From: Actinomycetes bacterium
Lineage (GTDB): Bacteria > Actinomycetota > Acidimicrobiia > Acidimicrobiales > Acidimicrobiaceae
Assembly (NCBI GenBank): GCA_021810525.1
Contig: JAJZIP010000006.1
Location: 1-47,288 of the forward strand
Length of the DNA stretch: 47,288 bases
Reading direction: 5' to 3'
Below the pieces are notes generated by a model. The model was not told the origin of the DNA. It made no database searches and saw only the letters and a list, made by a program, of their open reading frames with translations. Below, one piece after another: positions 9,161-17,413 of the stretch; the first letter of the stretch is position 1, and every line of letters begins with the position of its first letter. The translations under genes and the position numbers were made by a program.

Positions 9161-9942
9161 CGCGGCTCATTACGATCGGACACGACTCTTAGCGCCAATA
9201 GAATTCCGTAGAGAATTCCAAACGGGCTTGGCGGCGAGCCGGGCACATAGATATCCACTGGGAGAACCTCGTTAATACCGTTTTTGACTGTCTGCGGGCT
9301 GCTACTGTAGACCCCACCGCTTATGGCGTCTGTTCCCACGGCAATCACGGCCTTCGGGTTGGGCATCTGCAGGTACGTCTCCTTGAGGGAGTCGACCATC
9401 CCCAGCGATCCTGCTCCGGTCACTATCAAGATGTCGGCGTGTCTAGGGGACGCGGTGAAAGTAATTCCAAGCCGCTGCACGTCATAGATCGGATTGGTTA
9501 GCGCGGCTATCTCCCATTCCTCGCTCCCATCGGAGCCACAGTCGACGTGACGCAGCACGACCGAGTTGCCAAAAGCCTTCATCCGAATCGCCAAAGCTGC
9601 TTTGACAGAGGCCAAGTCGGTTTCATCCTCAGATAGCTCCGGCACCACGAGGAGCTCTCTTGTCAGCCTGGCGGTTTCGAACTCTGGGGTGAAAGAAAAG
9701 GTATCGCCGTATTTTTCGACACAGCGTCCACAGAATATGCACATACCTATGTCGATACGGGCTTGACCGCTCTCGAATCCAATTGCATGAGTTGGGCAGT
9801 CTTGTTCGATCCGGTCCTGATTGGCGGTTGCGCCCCGGGAAACCATCAGGGATCCCTGCCATTTGTGACCATATCCGTCTGCCTTTTTTGGGTACTTGGA
9901 GGTCACTACACCGTTTGACAGTCCCTTGAAAATCCACGTCAT
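9157..9942 (-). CDS. NuoB/HycG-like small subunit lacking proximal-cluster cysteines, with a ferredoxin domain
   Basis: A 261-residue protein with an N-terminal ferredoxin-like domain and a C-terminal NuoB/HycG domain. The ferredoxin part keeps C49 (DCPTHAI) and C68, C71, C74 (CIFCGRC), enough for one [4Fe-4S] cluster; the second cluster is absent. In the NuoB domain (about 125-255) the fold motifs remain (DCGS, ASPRHADILIVTG, VDIYVPG), but all four expected cluster ligands are changed. Judged by eye against E. coli HycG, these are D138 and E141 (for CNGC), D205 (in VGTDAISGG) and S236 (in VPGSPP). The proximal cluster therefore cannot form in the usual way. Its ATG at 9942 overlaps the large-subunit stop by one base. 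This is the oddest protein in the operon. Confidence 0.88.
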   Translation of the reverse strand: MTWIFKGLSNGVVTSKYPKKADGYGHKWQGSLMVSRGATANQDRIEQDCPTHAIGFESGQARIDIGMCIFCGRCVEKYGDTFSFTPEFETARLTRELLVVPELSEDETDLASVKAALAIRMKAFGNSVVLRHVDCGSDGSEEWEIAALTNPIYDVQRLGITFTASPRHADILIVTGAGSLGMVDSLKETYLQMPNPKAVIAVGTDAISGGVYSSSPQTVKNGINEVLPVDIYVPGSPPSPFGILYGILLALRVVSDRNEPR

Positions 9943-11429
9943 CAGCTGGAGACTCCTGCAACTGAGAGGCCGAAGCTTGCTTCAATGAAGGCGAAGTCGG
10001 TTGCAATGTCTTTTGGAAACGCAGTGGAGAACAGGGCCATGTTGTGAAACGAGGCGGAGCGTAGGTCTACCGACCTCAGTTTGCCGTCCTCCACCGCGAC
10101 AAGGTAGAGCACCTCTCCTTGTGCGGCCTCCGCCCAGCCCAGGGATTCTCCGTCTGTCACTACTTTCTGCTCAGTGAGCCAGCCTTTCGCTGGCGGCGCC
10201 ATCTGTGAAAGCTCATCCAGTGCTTGTTTCAAGAGGTGGAACGAGCCTTCGATCTCGTCGACCCTTACAAGCTGGCGTGCCAAAGCATCGCCATCCGAGA
10301 TTTGCCTAACGGGAAGGAATCCCAGCCGCCTGTAGGCGCCGTAGCTGTGGGAGGCTCTGACGTCGTCGGTCAGTCCCGACCCTCGCCCGACAGGTCCCAA
10401 GGCTCCAAAGAGTCGGGCCTGGTCGTAGGTGACTACACCCGTTCCGCGAAGCCTGTCGACAAACGACGGCGTCTTCAAAAGTAGAGTGAGATCTCGGTCT
10501 ATCTCACGTTCGAGGTTGCTGATTCGATCTGACGTCACTGCGGTATCTAAAAGAAGTGGTACCCTGACGCCACCGGGTGAAACCACGCCCCTTGAGAACC
10601 TGTGTCCACACAGATCGGCCCGCAGCCGCATCACCTGTTCCTTATGAAGGCCGAGTCTCGAAAGGGCGACCGCCTGCGCGGCGGCTTCGCAGTGGCGCAT
10701 AGTTGACTCCAGGTGGTTCGCCACCCGCTCCAGTTCGGCGTGAATCACTCGAACAAGCTGGGCTTGAACAGGAACCTCAGGCTCTGACAAAGCCTCAATT
10801 GCCTGGCAATAGGCAATGGCATGCGCAACACCGGAGACCCCCTCGGCACGTTCAGCCAGGAGGGCCCCGTCTTCGACGGACCTTTCGGCAAAGCCGAGAA
10901 CCACACCTCGGTGCTTATAAAAAGGACGTGGCTCGACATTGAGTATCTCTTCGCCTGGTGTCTCCACTACATATTCAATGGATTCGAACACGCCCGATCT
11001 AACCGGCCCAAGCGGAATCTTAAAGATCCCTTCTCCTGTTACCGAAGGGTTCGAGCCGTTTCTTCGTTGATTGGTGGGTTTTCCCGTATACTTCGAGCGA
11101 GCCGATCTTTTAACATCTCTCTGGAGGATTAGGGGATCTTTGGAATTACCCGTGGACGAGAGACCGAAAAGATCGAAGATCCTTCGTTCGTACCAATCGG
11201 CCACAGGTGTTACCGAACCTAATGACGGATAGGGGGTCTCGCCGTGGCCCAGTTCGCACTTTGCGATATTGTATCGGCCTGCGGAACTCAAGATTCCAAA
11301 GAGGGGCGTTTCGTGGCCACTTCGAAGGGCAAGAAGGCTGGCAAATCTCGCCCCCTCCCTTGCCTGTGCTTCGATCCAGATCGCGAAAGAATCTGGTGTA
11401 AGCACAGTTGCGGTGAATGAATCTGCCAC
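9942..11429 (-). CDS. HycE/NuoCD-like large subunit lacking NiFe ligands
   Basis: A 495-residue fusion of a NuoC-like N-terminal domain (about 1-120, with VADWYERRIFDLFG) and a NuoD/HycE-like domain. The latter shows PLGPVRSGVFESIEY, RPFYKHRG and AYCQAIEAL in family order. Where hydrogenases carry the first NiFe motif CGICG, this protein has EGVSG (E196, S199). Where they end with DPCxxC, it ends SFGLSVAG (S489, G492). So no NiFe site can form, and it is a hydrogenase-related, not hydrogenase, subunit. It begins 2 bp after the stop of the hyfF-like gene. Catalytic partner and substrate are unknown. Confidence 0.9.
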   Translation of the reverse strand: MADSFTATVLTPDSFAIWIEAQAREGARFASLLALRSGHETPLFGILSSAGRYNIAKCELGHGETPYPSLGSVTPVADWYERRIFDLFGLSSTGNSKDPLILQRDVKRSARSKYTGKPTNQRRNGSNPSVTGEGIFKIPLGPVRSGVFESIEYVVETPGEEILNVEPRPFYKHRGVVLGFAERSVEDGALLAERAEGVSGVAHAIAYCQAIEALSEPEVPVQAQLVRVIHAELERVANHLESTMRHCEAAAQAVALSRLGLHKEQVMRLRADLCGHRFSRGVVSPGGVRVPLLLDTAVTSDRISNLEREIDRDLTLLLKTPSFVDRLRGTGVVTYDQARLFGALGPVGRGSGLTDDVRASHSYGAYRRLGFLPVRQISDGDALARQLVRVDEIEGSFHLLKQALDELSQMAPPAKGWLTEQKVVTDGESLGWAEAAQGEVLYLVAVEDGKLRSVDLRSASFHNMALFSTAFPKDIATDFAFIEASFGLSVAGVSS

Positions 11430-11431
11430 GT

Positions 11432-12901
11432 CTAAACCTCCAGTTCCATCGCAGCGTGATTAATCAGGGTGACCAACTCTCCTGGCGGATGTGTCCCCAG
11501 TACTATCAGCCCTAATAGGCACAGAGCTGCTGCGGCGGCGATGAAGTAACTCGGCTCTCCAACGGTCAGGTTGCGAGCGGTCCCGGTTGTAGGACCTATC
11601 AGTGTGTAGGTGGCGAGGTAGGTGATTCCTAAAAACGCGAGAGTGACAAGAACTACCAATGTCACAGCCGCGATGTCGCTTTGGCTCTGCAATCCTCCCA
11701 TGACTATGAGGAATTCGCTACGGAAAATTCCAAAAGGAGGCATCGCCGAAAGGGCCAAGACTGAAAGCATGAACATCGGGCCGGTCAAGGGCAATAGTCC
11801 TATGCCCCCTCTGATTCTCGCCATGTCTTTCGTTTGGAACTTTCGTACCAGCGATCCGGCGCCAAAAAACGCTCCACCTTTGGCCAGGGCATGGGACATG
11901 ACGTGCAAGAGAACTCCGAAAATGGCAATTGGGGCGGCAAAGCTCATCCCAATAGCGAGAATTCCCATGTGTTCGATGCTTGAGTAGGCAAGAAGTCGCT
12001 TTATGTCACGTTGACTGATGAGATAGAGGGCAGCAATGAAAAGACTTGCCAACCCAAAGGCCAAGAGGACGTCTCTTGGGAAAGCTTTGCCGACACTTTG
12101 CTCAGCTACCTGAAAGAAACGCAATATTGCATAGAAGCTTACTGAAAGAAGCGAGCCCGACAGTAGCGCCGACACAGGGGTGGGAGCCTCCGAATGCGCA
12201 TCGGGAAGCCAGGTGTGCACTGGGAAGAATCCAACCTTTGTGCCGTACCCGATCACGGAGAGAACAAACGACAATCTCACGACCTGTCGGGGAAACTTGC
12301 TCGAGCCTGCCAGCAGGTTGGTGAATGAGAAGCTGTAGGACGATCCAAATACGTGAGAGCCGGCATAGTAGATGAAGATCGTTGCAATTAGTGCAATGCC
12401 CAGGCCCAGCGATGCAAGCAGGAGGTATTTCCAAGCCGCTTCGGTAGCTCCATCAGTGCCGTCGATCGCTACCAGAAGGGCAGACACAACCGTCGTGACC
12501 TCAACGGCAACCCAGACCAGGGCCAGGCCGTTCACCATTAGTGCAACGATCATTGCCCAGCAGAAGAGGTTGATCCCGGCGTAGAAGTGTTTGTTGTATT
12601 CTGCACCAACGTTGCTCGAAGGCCGGTGAAGATAGCCGGCAGTAAATATTGAAGTTGCTGCGTATAAGAACGAGATTGGGATCAGGAACACCATCGAGAG
12701 CGAGTCGACGAAGAGGAAGGCGCCGGCAGATGCACTGCCATCTTTTGAAACGGCTGGTATCAAGATCACTGCCAGGACAAACGACAAGACACCAGCGGCG
12801 ATTGTGATGAACTTGGCGAACCGGTCAACCGAGAACCATGACACAACTGACACGATCAGTGGAATGACTGCAAGAATTACCATCGTTGTTGCTATTGCCA
12901 T
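11432..12901 (-). CDS. hyfF: Hydrogenase-4 subunit F-like, antiporter-type membrane subunit
   Basis: A 489-residue NuoM/NuoN-type membrane protein and the second antiporter-like subunit of this operon. Motifs seen are WVAVEVTTVVSALLVA, the helix with GYGTKVGFFPVHTWLPDAHSEAPTPVSALLSG, SSIEHMGILAIG and the LHVMSHALAKGGAFF lysine helix, all standard for proton-channel subunits. It starts 2 bp after the hyfE stop and ends 2 bp before the large-subunit start. E. coli HyfF is of similar size. Expected to sit in the cytoplasmic membrane and move ions when the peripheral arm turns over. Confidence 0.92.
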   Translation of the reverse strand: MAIATTMVILAVIPLIVSVVSWFSVDRFAKFITIAAGVLSFVLAVILIPAVSKDGSASAGAFLFVDSLSMVFLIPISFLYAATSIFTAGYLHRPSSNVGAEYNKHFYAGINLFCWAMIVALMVNGLALVWVAVEVTTVVSALLVAIDGTDGATEAAWKYLLLASLGLGIALIATIFIYYAGSHVFGSSYSFSFTNLLAGSSKFPRQVVRLSFVLSVIGYGTKVGFFPVHTWLPDAHSEAPTPVSALLSGSLLSVSFYAILRFFQVAEQSVGKAFPRDVLLAFGLASLFIAALYLISQRDIKRLLAYSSIEHMGILAIGMSFAAPIAIFGVLLHVMSHALAKGGAFFGAGSLVRKFQTKDMARIRGGIGLLPLTGPMFMLSVLALSAMPPFGIFRSEFLIVMGGLQSQSDIAAVTLVVLVTLAFLGITYLATYTLIGPTTGTARNLTVGEPSYFIAAAAALCLLGLIVLGTHPPGELVTLINHAAMELEV

Positions 12902-12903
12902 CG

Positions 12904-13572
12904 TTATCCTTTTAGCCTGTCGAGATTCGCGGTAGAGAGTGTCTTCGCGCGGACGTGGTGGGCTTTCATCAGAAGCCCGAAGACTACGGCTGCCACTAGG
13001 AGATCGAAGAGGAAAGCAACATCGATTATGAGTGGAAGTCCGGAGGCGACGACAAGGCTCGCGATCGAGACGCCGTTCTCCAGTGAGAGAAAACCGATTG
13101 CCTGCGAAACGACATCGGACCTCATTATGGCGAGGAGGAACGCAACTAAGACTATTGCAATCGAAATTGCCAGAGCTGTGGTGGGAAGCACTGTCGAGCC
13201 GACTTTAGTCGCATCCATGGTGAAGAATCCGAAAGCCGAGGTGGCTATGGCAATCAGTGTCATCGATGCAGCGCCAAGTGAAGGGCCGGTTACAAGGCTC
13301 ATTTCAGTTCGCTCCAAGAACCTGGTAAGCACGTAGGGAACGGCCAAGACCTTGAGGAGAAAAGAGGCGGCACCAAGCAGGTAAAGTTCGGAGATGTGAT
13401 GACTTGTCGCCAGAAAGCCGGCCAATACCGTCACAAGCAGAGATTGCACCGCGTATAGCTTGAGCTGGGAACGAAGCAATGGTGCTCGAAACATAGCGAA
13501 TTCCGTCAGCAGGACGAAGATTGCGATCACGTCGGAGATGTCGGCAAAGGAAGATGGAGCAGGAGCTTGCAT
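12904..13572 (-). CDS. hyfE: Hydrogenase-4 subunit E-like membrane protein
   Basis: I place the start at the ATG of 13572, which overlaps the preceding TGA by one base, giving 222 residues starting MQAPAPSSFAD. A longer reading to 13842 would run through the upstream gene in another frame. The protein is almost entirely hydrophobic, with about six to seven helices. It has the conserved LSLENGVSIASLVVASGLP and FLFDLLVAAVVFGLLM segments of HyfE, which combines NuoK-like helices with extra ones. Length is close to E. coli HyfE. The M. tuberculosis Rv0085 (HycP) type is its nearest relative as I recall. Confidence 0.88.
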   Translation of the reverse strand: MQAPAPSSFADISDVIAIFVLLTEFAMFRAPLLRSQLKLYAVQSLLVTVLAGFLATSHHISELYLLGAASFLLKVLAVPYVLTRFLERTEMSLVTGPSLGAASMTLIAIATSAFGFFTMDATKVGSTVLPTTALAISIAIVLVAFLLAIMRSDVVSQAIGFLSLENGVSIASLVVASGLPLIIDVAFLFDLLVAAVVFGLLMKAHHVRAKTLSTANLDRLKG

Positions 13573-14549
13573 CAACCACCTCCAAGATAGAAGATGAGCA
13601 CAGAGAGGGTGCCAAGGAGAAAGGCCGCGGCCAGAAACTCTGTGATTTTGAAAAGGCGAAGCTTGGAGAAAGAGTTGTCTATGACTGCGAAGATCACTCC
13701 CAGTACAATTGCCTTGGCTAGTAGAGCAAGGACGGCGAGCATCACCGACGAGAGCAGAGTGTTGCTGGCGAGTCCCCATGGAGCGACGAACACGTCGATA
13801 AGAATTGTGTACAGTATTAGCTGTTTCATTGCCGAGCCCCACTTGAGCAAAGCAAACGGAGGGCCTGAGTGCTCGAGGGTTCTGCCTTCATCGATCATGC
13901 CGAATTCAAGGGTTCCGGAATGACTTTCGACCGGTATGCGGCCAGTGTCGGTAAGCACAACCATGAAAAAGGCCAGAGCGGCTAGGACATGAGCGGGCCG
14001 CAGTATCTCGCTGGCAGATGAACGAACCGTTGCGGCCATGGCGTATGGGAGGTCCGTGGAGGTGATGATGCCGGCGGCAAACACCACCATAAGTACCGTG
14101 GGTTCGATGAGCGCTCCGAAAGTCATAGCCCTGCTGCTGCCGAGTTGTGCGTAAGGAGCCCCTGTCTCGGTTCCAGCCAGCGCTACGGAAAATCCAGCAA
14201 GTGCCAAGATGAATCCTCCTCCAAGGATGTCGCCCATATAGCCCAGCGGAAGGCCGAAAGTTGTCAATACAGGGATCAAAAGCGGGACCGTCAGATAGCA
14301 CACGAACGCGACCATGGGAGCCAGCAGAAAGACAAAGCTTGAGTCCTCAGGTGCGAGTGTCTCCTTTTGAAAAAGCTTGATGAGGTCGTAGTAAGGCTGA
14401 AGGACCCTGGGGCCCCTACGGCCTTGGAGCCGGGCACTGATATTAGATATGGTGCCGCTCACCAGAGGAGCGCCGAGGAGTATCGTGAGAACTTGAATGA
14501 TTTGGACCACGACCGGCGACAAGTTTAGGTTACCCAAAGCTACCTCCAC
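13572..14549 (-). CDS. hycD: HycD/NuoH-like membrane subunit
   Basis: Up to 325 residues. It is the NuoH-type subunit that connects the peripheral arm to the membrane arm in complex I, formate hydrogenlyase and related complexes. Visible motifs are RLQGRRGPRVLQPYYDLIKLFQKE near residue 45, the VVLTDTGRIPVESHSGTLEFGMIDEGRTLEHSGPPFALLKWGSAMK loop carrying conserved acidic residues, and C-terminal helices. First gene of the operon. The farthest start is GTG at 14549, but GGAGG lies inside that start region, five bases before an in-frame TTG at 14537. Translation may therefore begin at 14537, removing four residues. Confidence 0.9.
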   Translation of the reverse strand: MEVALGNLNLSPVVVQIIQVLTILLGAPLVSGTISNISARLQGRRGPRVLQPYYDLIKLFQKETLAPEDSSFVFLLAPMVAFVCYLTVPLLIPVLTTFGLPLGYMGDILGGGFILALAGFSVALAGTETGAPYAQLGSSRAMTFGALIEPTVLMVVFAAGIITSTDLPYAMAATVRSSASEILRPAHVLAALAFFMVVLTDTGRIPVESHSGTLEFGMIDEGRTLEHSGPPFALLKWGSAMKQLILYTILIDVFVAPWGLASNTLLSSVMLAVLALLAKAIVLGVIFAVIDNSFSKLRLFKITEFLAAAFLLGTLSVLIFYLGGG

Positions 14550-15143
14550 GTAGTTCCAAGAACTCTGTAGAGGCCATTAGCTCGCTAGGAGCGGTTCAGG
14601 GTAAGACCAGCCGGAACCTCATCCGACGATTTGCACCATCAGCTAGGGCGGTCCTTGTGATCTGCAAATCGTCCCTAATTTACATGATGTGACACCTTCT
14701 GTCCAGCACTCAGTCGGTCTTTATAACATTCGGCCATGAGAAGCTCCGACCCACTGAGCTGGCCTTTGTATTAATCAGGCTGTTCTCGTGAACGGGTTGA
14801 CCTCTCTGGTCTTGACAATTTCCTTAGCATTGTGGCTTGGGTTGTCGCCTTCTATATCCAGCCTTTCATTTGTGCAGCGTTCTCGCGTCACTTTGAAACA
14901 GGGCTCAAGCGCGACAGGTGCGCTCCTGGGTGGGTCGGCACTGGCAACGCTGATTGGCATGAACCCTTGTTCTGGCCTTTTCCATCAATGGCGGAGTTAC
15001 GAGGTAGCTGCGAGGCTCACCAGTCGAGGGTCTTATGTCCTTCGGCACTGAGCTGGATTGCGGCCTGGCAGGTTCAAAGTGGAATGAAGTGCCTATTTAT
15101 GCAGGTAATCCATGATAGTAATAAGTTGTATGAAGTTTTGAAG
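14550..15143. other. Divergent intergenic region between operon and lipoprotein gene
   Basis: About 590 bp between the GTG of the HycD-like gene and the lipoprotein start. Apart from the 11-bp inverted repeat I see no RNA gene. The lipoprotein frame is open leftwards to 14832, but that stretch encodes no signal peptide or recognisable domain. I treat it as untranslated. Confidence 0.5.
14625..14673. promoter_or_regulatory. Perfect 11-bp inverted repeat upstream of the hydrogenase-like operon
   Basis: GACGATTTGCA (14625-14635) and TGCAAATCGTC (14663-14673) are exact reverse complements separated by 27 bases. They lie 76-124 bp before the first operon gene, in the region shared with the divergent lipoprotein gene. 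It may be a regulator operator with two half-sites or a hairpin in the 5' leader. No U-run follows, so a terminator is unlikely. Confidence 0.5.
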
Positions 15144-16991
15144 ATGAAGTTAAATCGCAAAGAAAGAGTATTGATGCACAGATGGCCGATAGCCGTAGGT
15201 TTGGCTTTATCAACTCTGATGATGTCTGGATGCGGAGTCGGCGCTGATGCCAGTCAGGTAGCAAGTTCCACTATCATCGTTACGAAATTCAATGGTCAAA
15301 TGAACCTCACGGCCACGAGACAGTCCTCTCTTGTTGACAGCTCAGGAATCCTGCAGCACGTCGACTCGGTTTCTTATATCTCAGAGACACAAGTGATCGC
15401 CACCCAGGATTCGGGCAACGAGACGGATGTCTTCAAAAGTTTTGACGAAGGAAGTAGTTGGCACCAGATTGCGATCATACCTGGGTCAGTTAGCACAACG
15501 GATTTCGTCGACTCTCAAGCCGGCTTTGCGTTGTCAGATAACCCTGGTAATTCATCGGCTTCATCGTTGTTCTCAACATCGAACGGTGGACAGACTTGGA
15601 TGAAAGTACATACCGCACCGTTCATCTCTTTCGGATTTGTCTCCGCGGAAGTTGGATTTGCCGTTATGAAGGGTGTCAATTCAGGTGGCACGGTTCAGAG
15701 TTCTTCGCTCTATAAAACGGCAGATGGCGGGAGGACATGGTCTTTAGTGCCGTCGCCTTTGAACGCCTCCGTCGTCTCGGCAACGTTCAGCTTTGTGAGT
15801 CCCCTCGAAGGCTGGGTACTAGCAGGCTCCTCTCATGCAGCTGGCGGTCAAGTGAAATATCTCTACCGGACGGTTGACGCCGGCAACACATGGTCTCAGG
15901 TAACCCAGACCTTTTCAGGCTCTGGAGGGTTGCCTGCCTTAGGCCAGATTCCGTCTGTCGGATACGTCGGCCAGCTGGATTTCATTAGCCCTACTCTTGG
16001 CTTCATCGACCTGGTTCAAGGAGGCTTTTTCGAGTCCCAGGATGGCGGAAAGTCCTGGACGCAGCGGCGCCTCACAGGATTGCCGGTTCAGTCTGAAAGA
16101 GGAATTCTGAGATTTGCCGCATGGAATTCGACGACTTTTTCGGTCGTGACGGACAGACCCTCTTTCTGGCTCACGAAGTCTCAGAACCAGTGGGTGCGTG
16201 TATATCCTGCCCATCGTGAGACGGGAATCTACAGCGGGATCGGTGGTCTTTATGCACTTTCCCAGGCCGGGGAGTTGAGTGCCGTCCAGACTTCAAGCTC
16301 CCAACAGGTTTTGTCAAGGGTTCCTAGTGGAACAATCCAAGTGGATCCTTTCCCAACAGGGATAGCGGCGTATACTCCCGCAACGATATACATAACCACT
16401 GACGGTGCTCACTGGGAGCAGGTACCTTTCCCTCACGGGTGGTCTTTAGCACAAGGCCGTTTCATCTCGGAGGACTTCGGGATTGTCGTGGCCAATGACA
16501 ACGGGCCGCCGGGCTCCGCCGTGTTGGAGCTCACTAAGAATGGTGGAAGCAACTGGGAGACCGTGCAAACCAAGTTCCACCCATTTGCGATCGACCCAAT
16601 CACTCCTACGAGCTGGTGGGCTATCGGAGGCACTGATGTCACCTTGACTCGCAACACCGTGAAGCTAGGCTCGAGGCAGATGTTGTGGAACCTTTACTTC
16701 ACCGCTGACGGGGGTAAATCCTGGGATGAATTCATAGCCAACTGGCATGCGGTAGGCGGACTCGATTTTGTGAGTACCTCGGAGGGCTACGTCTGGGTCC
16801 CGGGCATTCTCTACAGAACCGTGGATCGAGGCAGTTCGTTCGTCCGCAACTACCTTCCTCCTCAGATTGGCCTGGAAGGGATCTCTTCCATGACTTTTGA
16901 GCCCGGAGGTGTGGGTTGGTCGCTTGGGAATGCGGGCTATCCGATATACCATACCATAGACGCAGGTGCTCACTGGGGACCGAATCCATAG
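15144..16991 (+). CDS. BNR/Asp-box repeat lipoprotein, beta-propeller (YCF48-like)
   Basis: About 615 residues. It begins with a lipoprotein signal: basic MKLNRKERVLMHR, a hydrophobic stretch, and C30 in MMSGC. About ten Asp-box repeats follow, such as TSNGGQTW, TADGGRTW, TVDAGNTW, SQDGGKSW, TADGGKSW and TIDAGAHW, spaced through the whole chain. This is typical of six- to ten-bladed beta-propellers seen in sialidases and photosystem II assembly factor HCF136/YCF48. No sialidase active-site set is recognisable. The start could be ATG 15144 or ATG 15174; both keep the signal peptide. The protein would be anchored outside the membrane. It is divergent from the hydrogenase-like operon, which hints at, but does not show, a link. 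Confidence 0.8.
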   Translation: MKLNRKERVLMHRWPIAVGLALSTLMMSGCGVGADASQVASSTIIVTKFNGQMNLTATRQSSLVDSSGILQHVDSVSYISETQVIATQDSGNETDVFKSFDEGSSWHQIAIIPGSVSTTDFVDSQAGFALSDNPGNSSASSLFSTSNGGQTWMKVHTAPFISFGFVSAEVGFAVMKGVNSGGTVQSSSLYKTADGGRTWSLVPSPLNASVVSATFSFVSPLEGWVLAGSSHAAGGQVKYLYRTVDAGNTWSQVTQTFSGSGGLPALGQIPSVGYVGQLDFISPTLGFIDLVQGGFFESQDGGKSWTQRRLTGLPVQSERGILRFAAWNSTTFSVVTDRPSFWLTKSQNQWVRVYPAHRETGIYSGIGGLYALSQAGELSAVQTSSSQQVLSRVPSGTIQVDPFPTGIAAYTPATIYITTDGAHWEQVPFPHGWSLAQGRFISEDFGIVVANDNGPPGSAVLELTKNGGSNWETVQTKFHPFAIDPITPTSWWAIGGTDVTLTRNTVKLGSRQMLWNLYFTADGGKSWDEFIANWHAVGGLDFVSTSEGYVWVPGILYRTVDRGSSFVRNYLPPQIGLEGISSMTFEPGGVGWSLGNAGYPIYHTIDAGAHWGPNP

Positions 16992-17126
16992 CGAAGTAGG
17001 AGCTGGACTGGAGCCATTACAATGTAATATACTGTCTTGTCCCTCGATCCTTGTAAGACTCTTGCTGTCGCACACCTCCGGTCCAGGAGATGCTCTGTTT
17101 TGGTGTGGCAGGACTAAGTTTGAATC

Positions 17127-17348
17127 ATGAGCAAAAAGCACATTTGGATTCTTAGGGTTGCGTCATTGTGGACTTTTTATGTGTGGGCTGTACTAGTGCG
17201 AAACATGATTGTTGATCGCACCAACACCGCCGGATTTCGCGCGGTTCACATCGGGTTGGCGGTAGTTTCATTTGTGTTTGCCGCTGCGACATGGAGAATT
17301 TCGAATTTGATCGATCTGCGCGACAAACCCTGTCGGTCAGGGCGGTGA
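17127..17348 (+). CDS. SCO4848-like small membrane protein with a transposon-derived C-terminus
   Basis: A 73-residue protein with two predicted membrane helices (around VASLWTFYVWAVLVRN and VHIGLAVVSFVFAAATW). The pattern W..F.VW...VRNM and VHIGLAVVSFV resembles the SCO4848 family of small actinobacterial membrane proteins of unknown function. The last 13 residues (LIDLRDKPCRSGR) are read from the left end of TnpB element copy A, because the homologous element end at 45903 has the same DNA outside any such gene. The native C-terminus has therefore been replaced after about residue 60. Little of the family's length is lost, so it may still work. Confidence 0.65.
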   Translation: MSKKHIWILRVASLWTFYVWAVLVRNMIVDRTNTAGFRAVHIGLAVVSFVFAAATWRISNLIDLRDKPCRSGR

Positions 17349-17413
17349 ACGATAGCGCTATCGGCGTAGCCGTTACAGGGTTCAGAGTCGAACTCCTAAG
17401 ATATGCTGACGCC

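Noticed and set aside
13573-13842. N-terminal extension of the HyfE-like frame
   Set aside because: It would overlap the HycD-like gene by 270 bp in another frame; the TGATG junction and family length support the start at 13572.
9942-14549. Annotation as a formate hydrogenlyase or active hydrogenase-4
   Set aside because: The large subunit lacks both CxxC NiFe motifs, and no formate dehydrogenase or hydrogenase maturation genes are in the window.
14832-15143. Extension of the lipoprotein frame to 14832
   Set aside because: It would bury the lipoprotein signal peptide in the middle of the protein.
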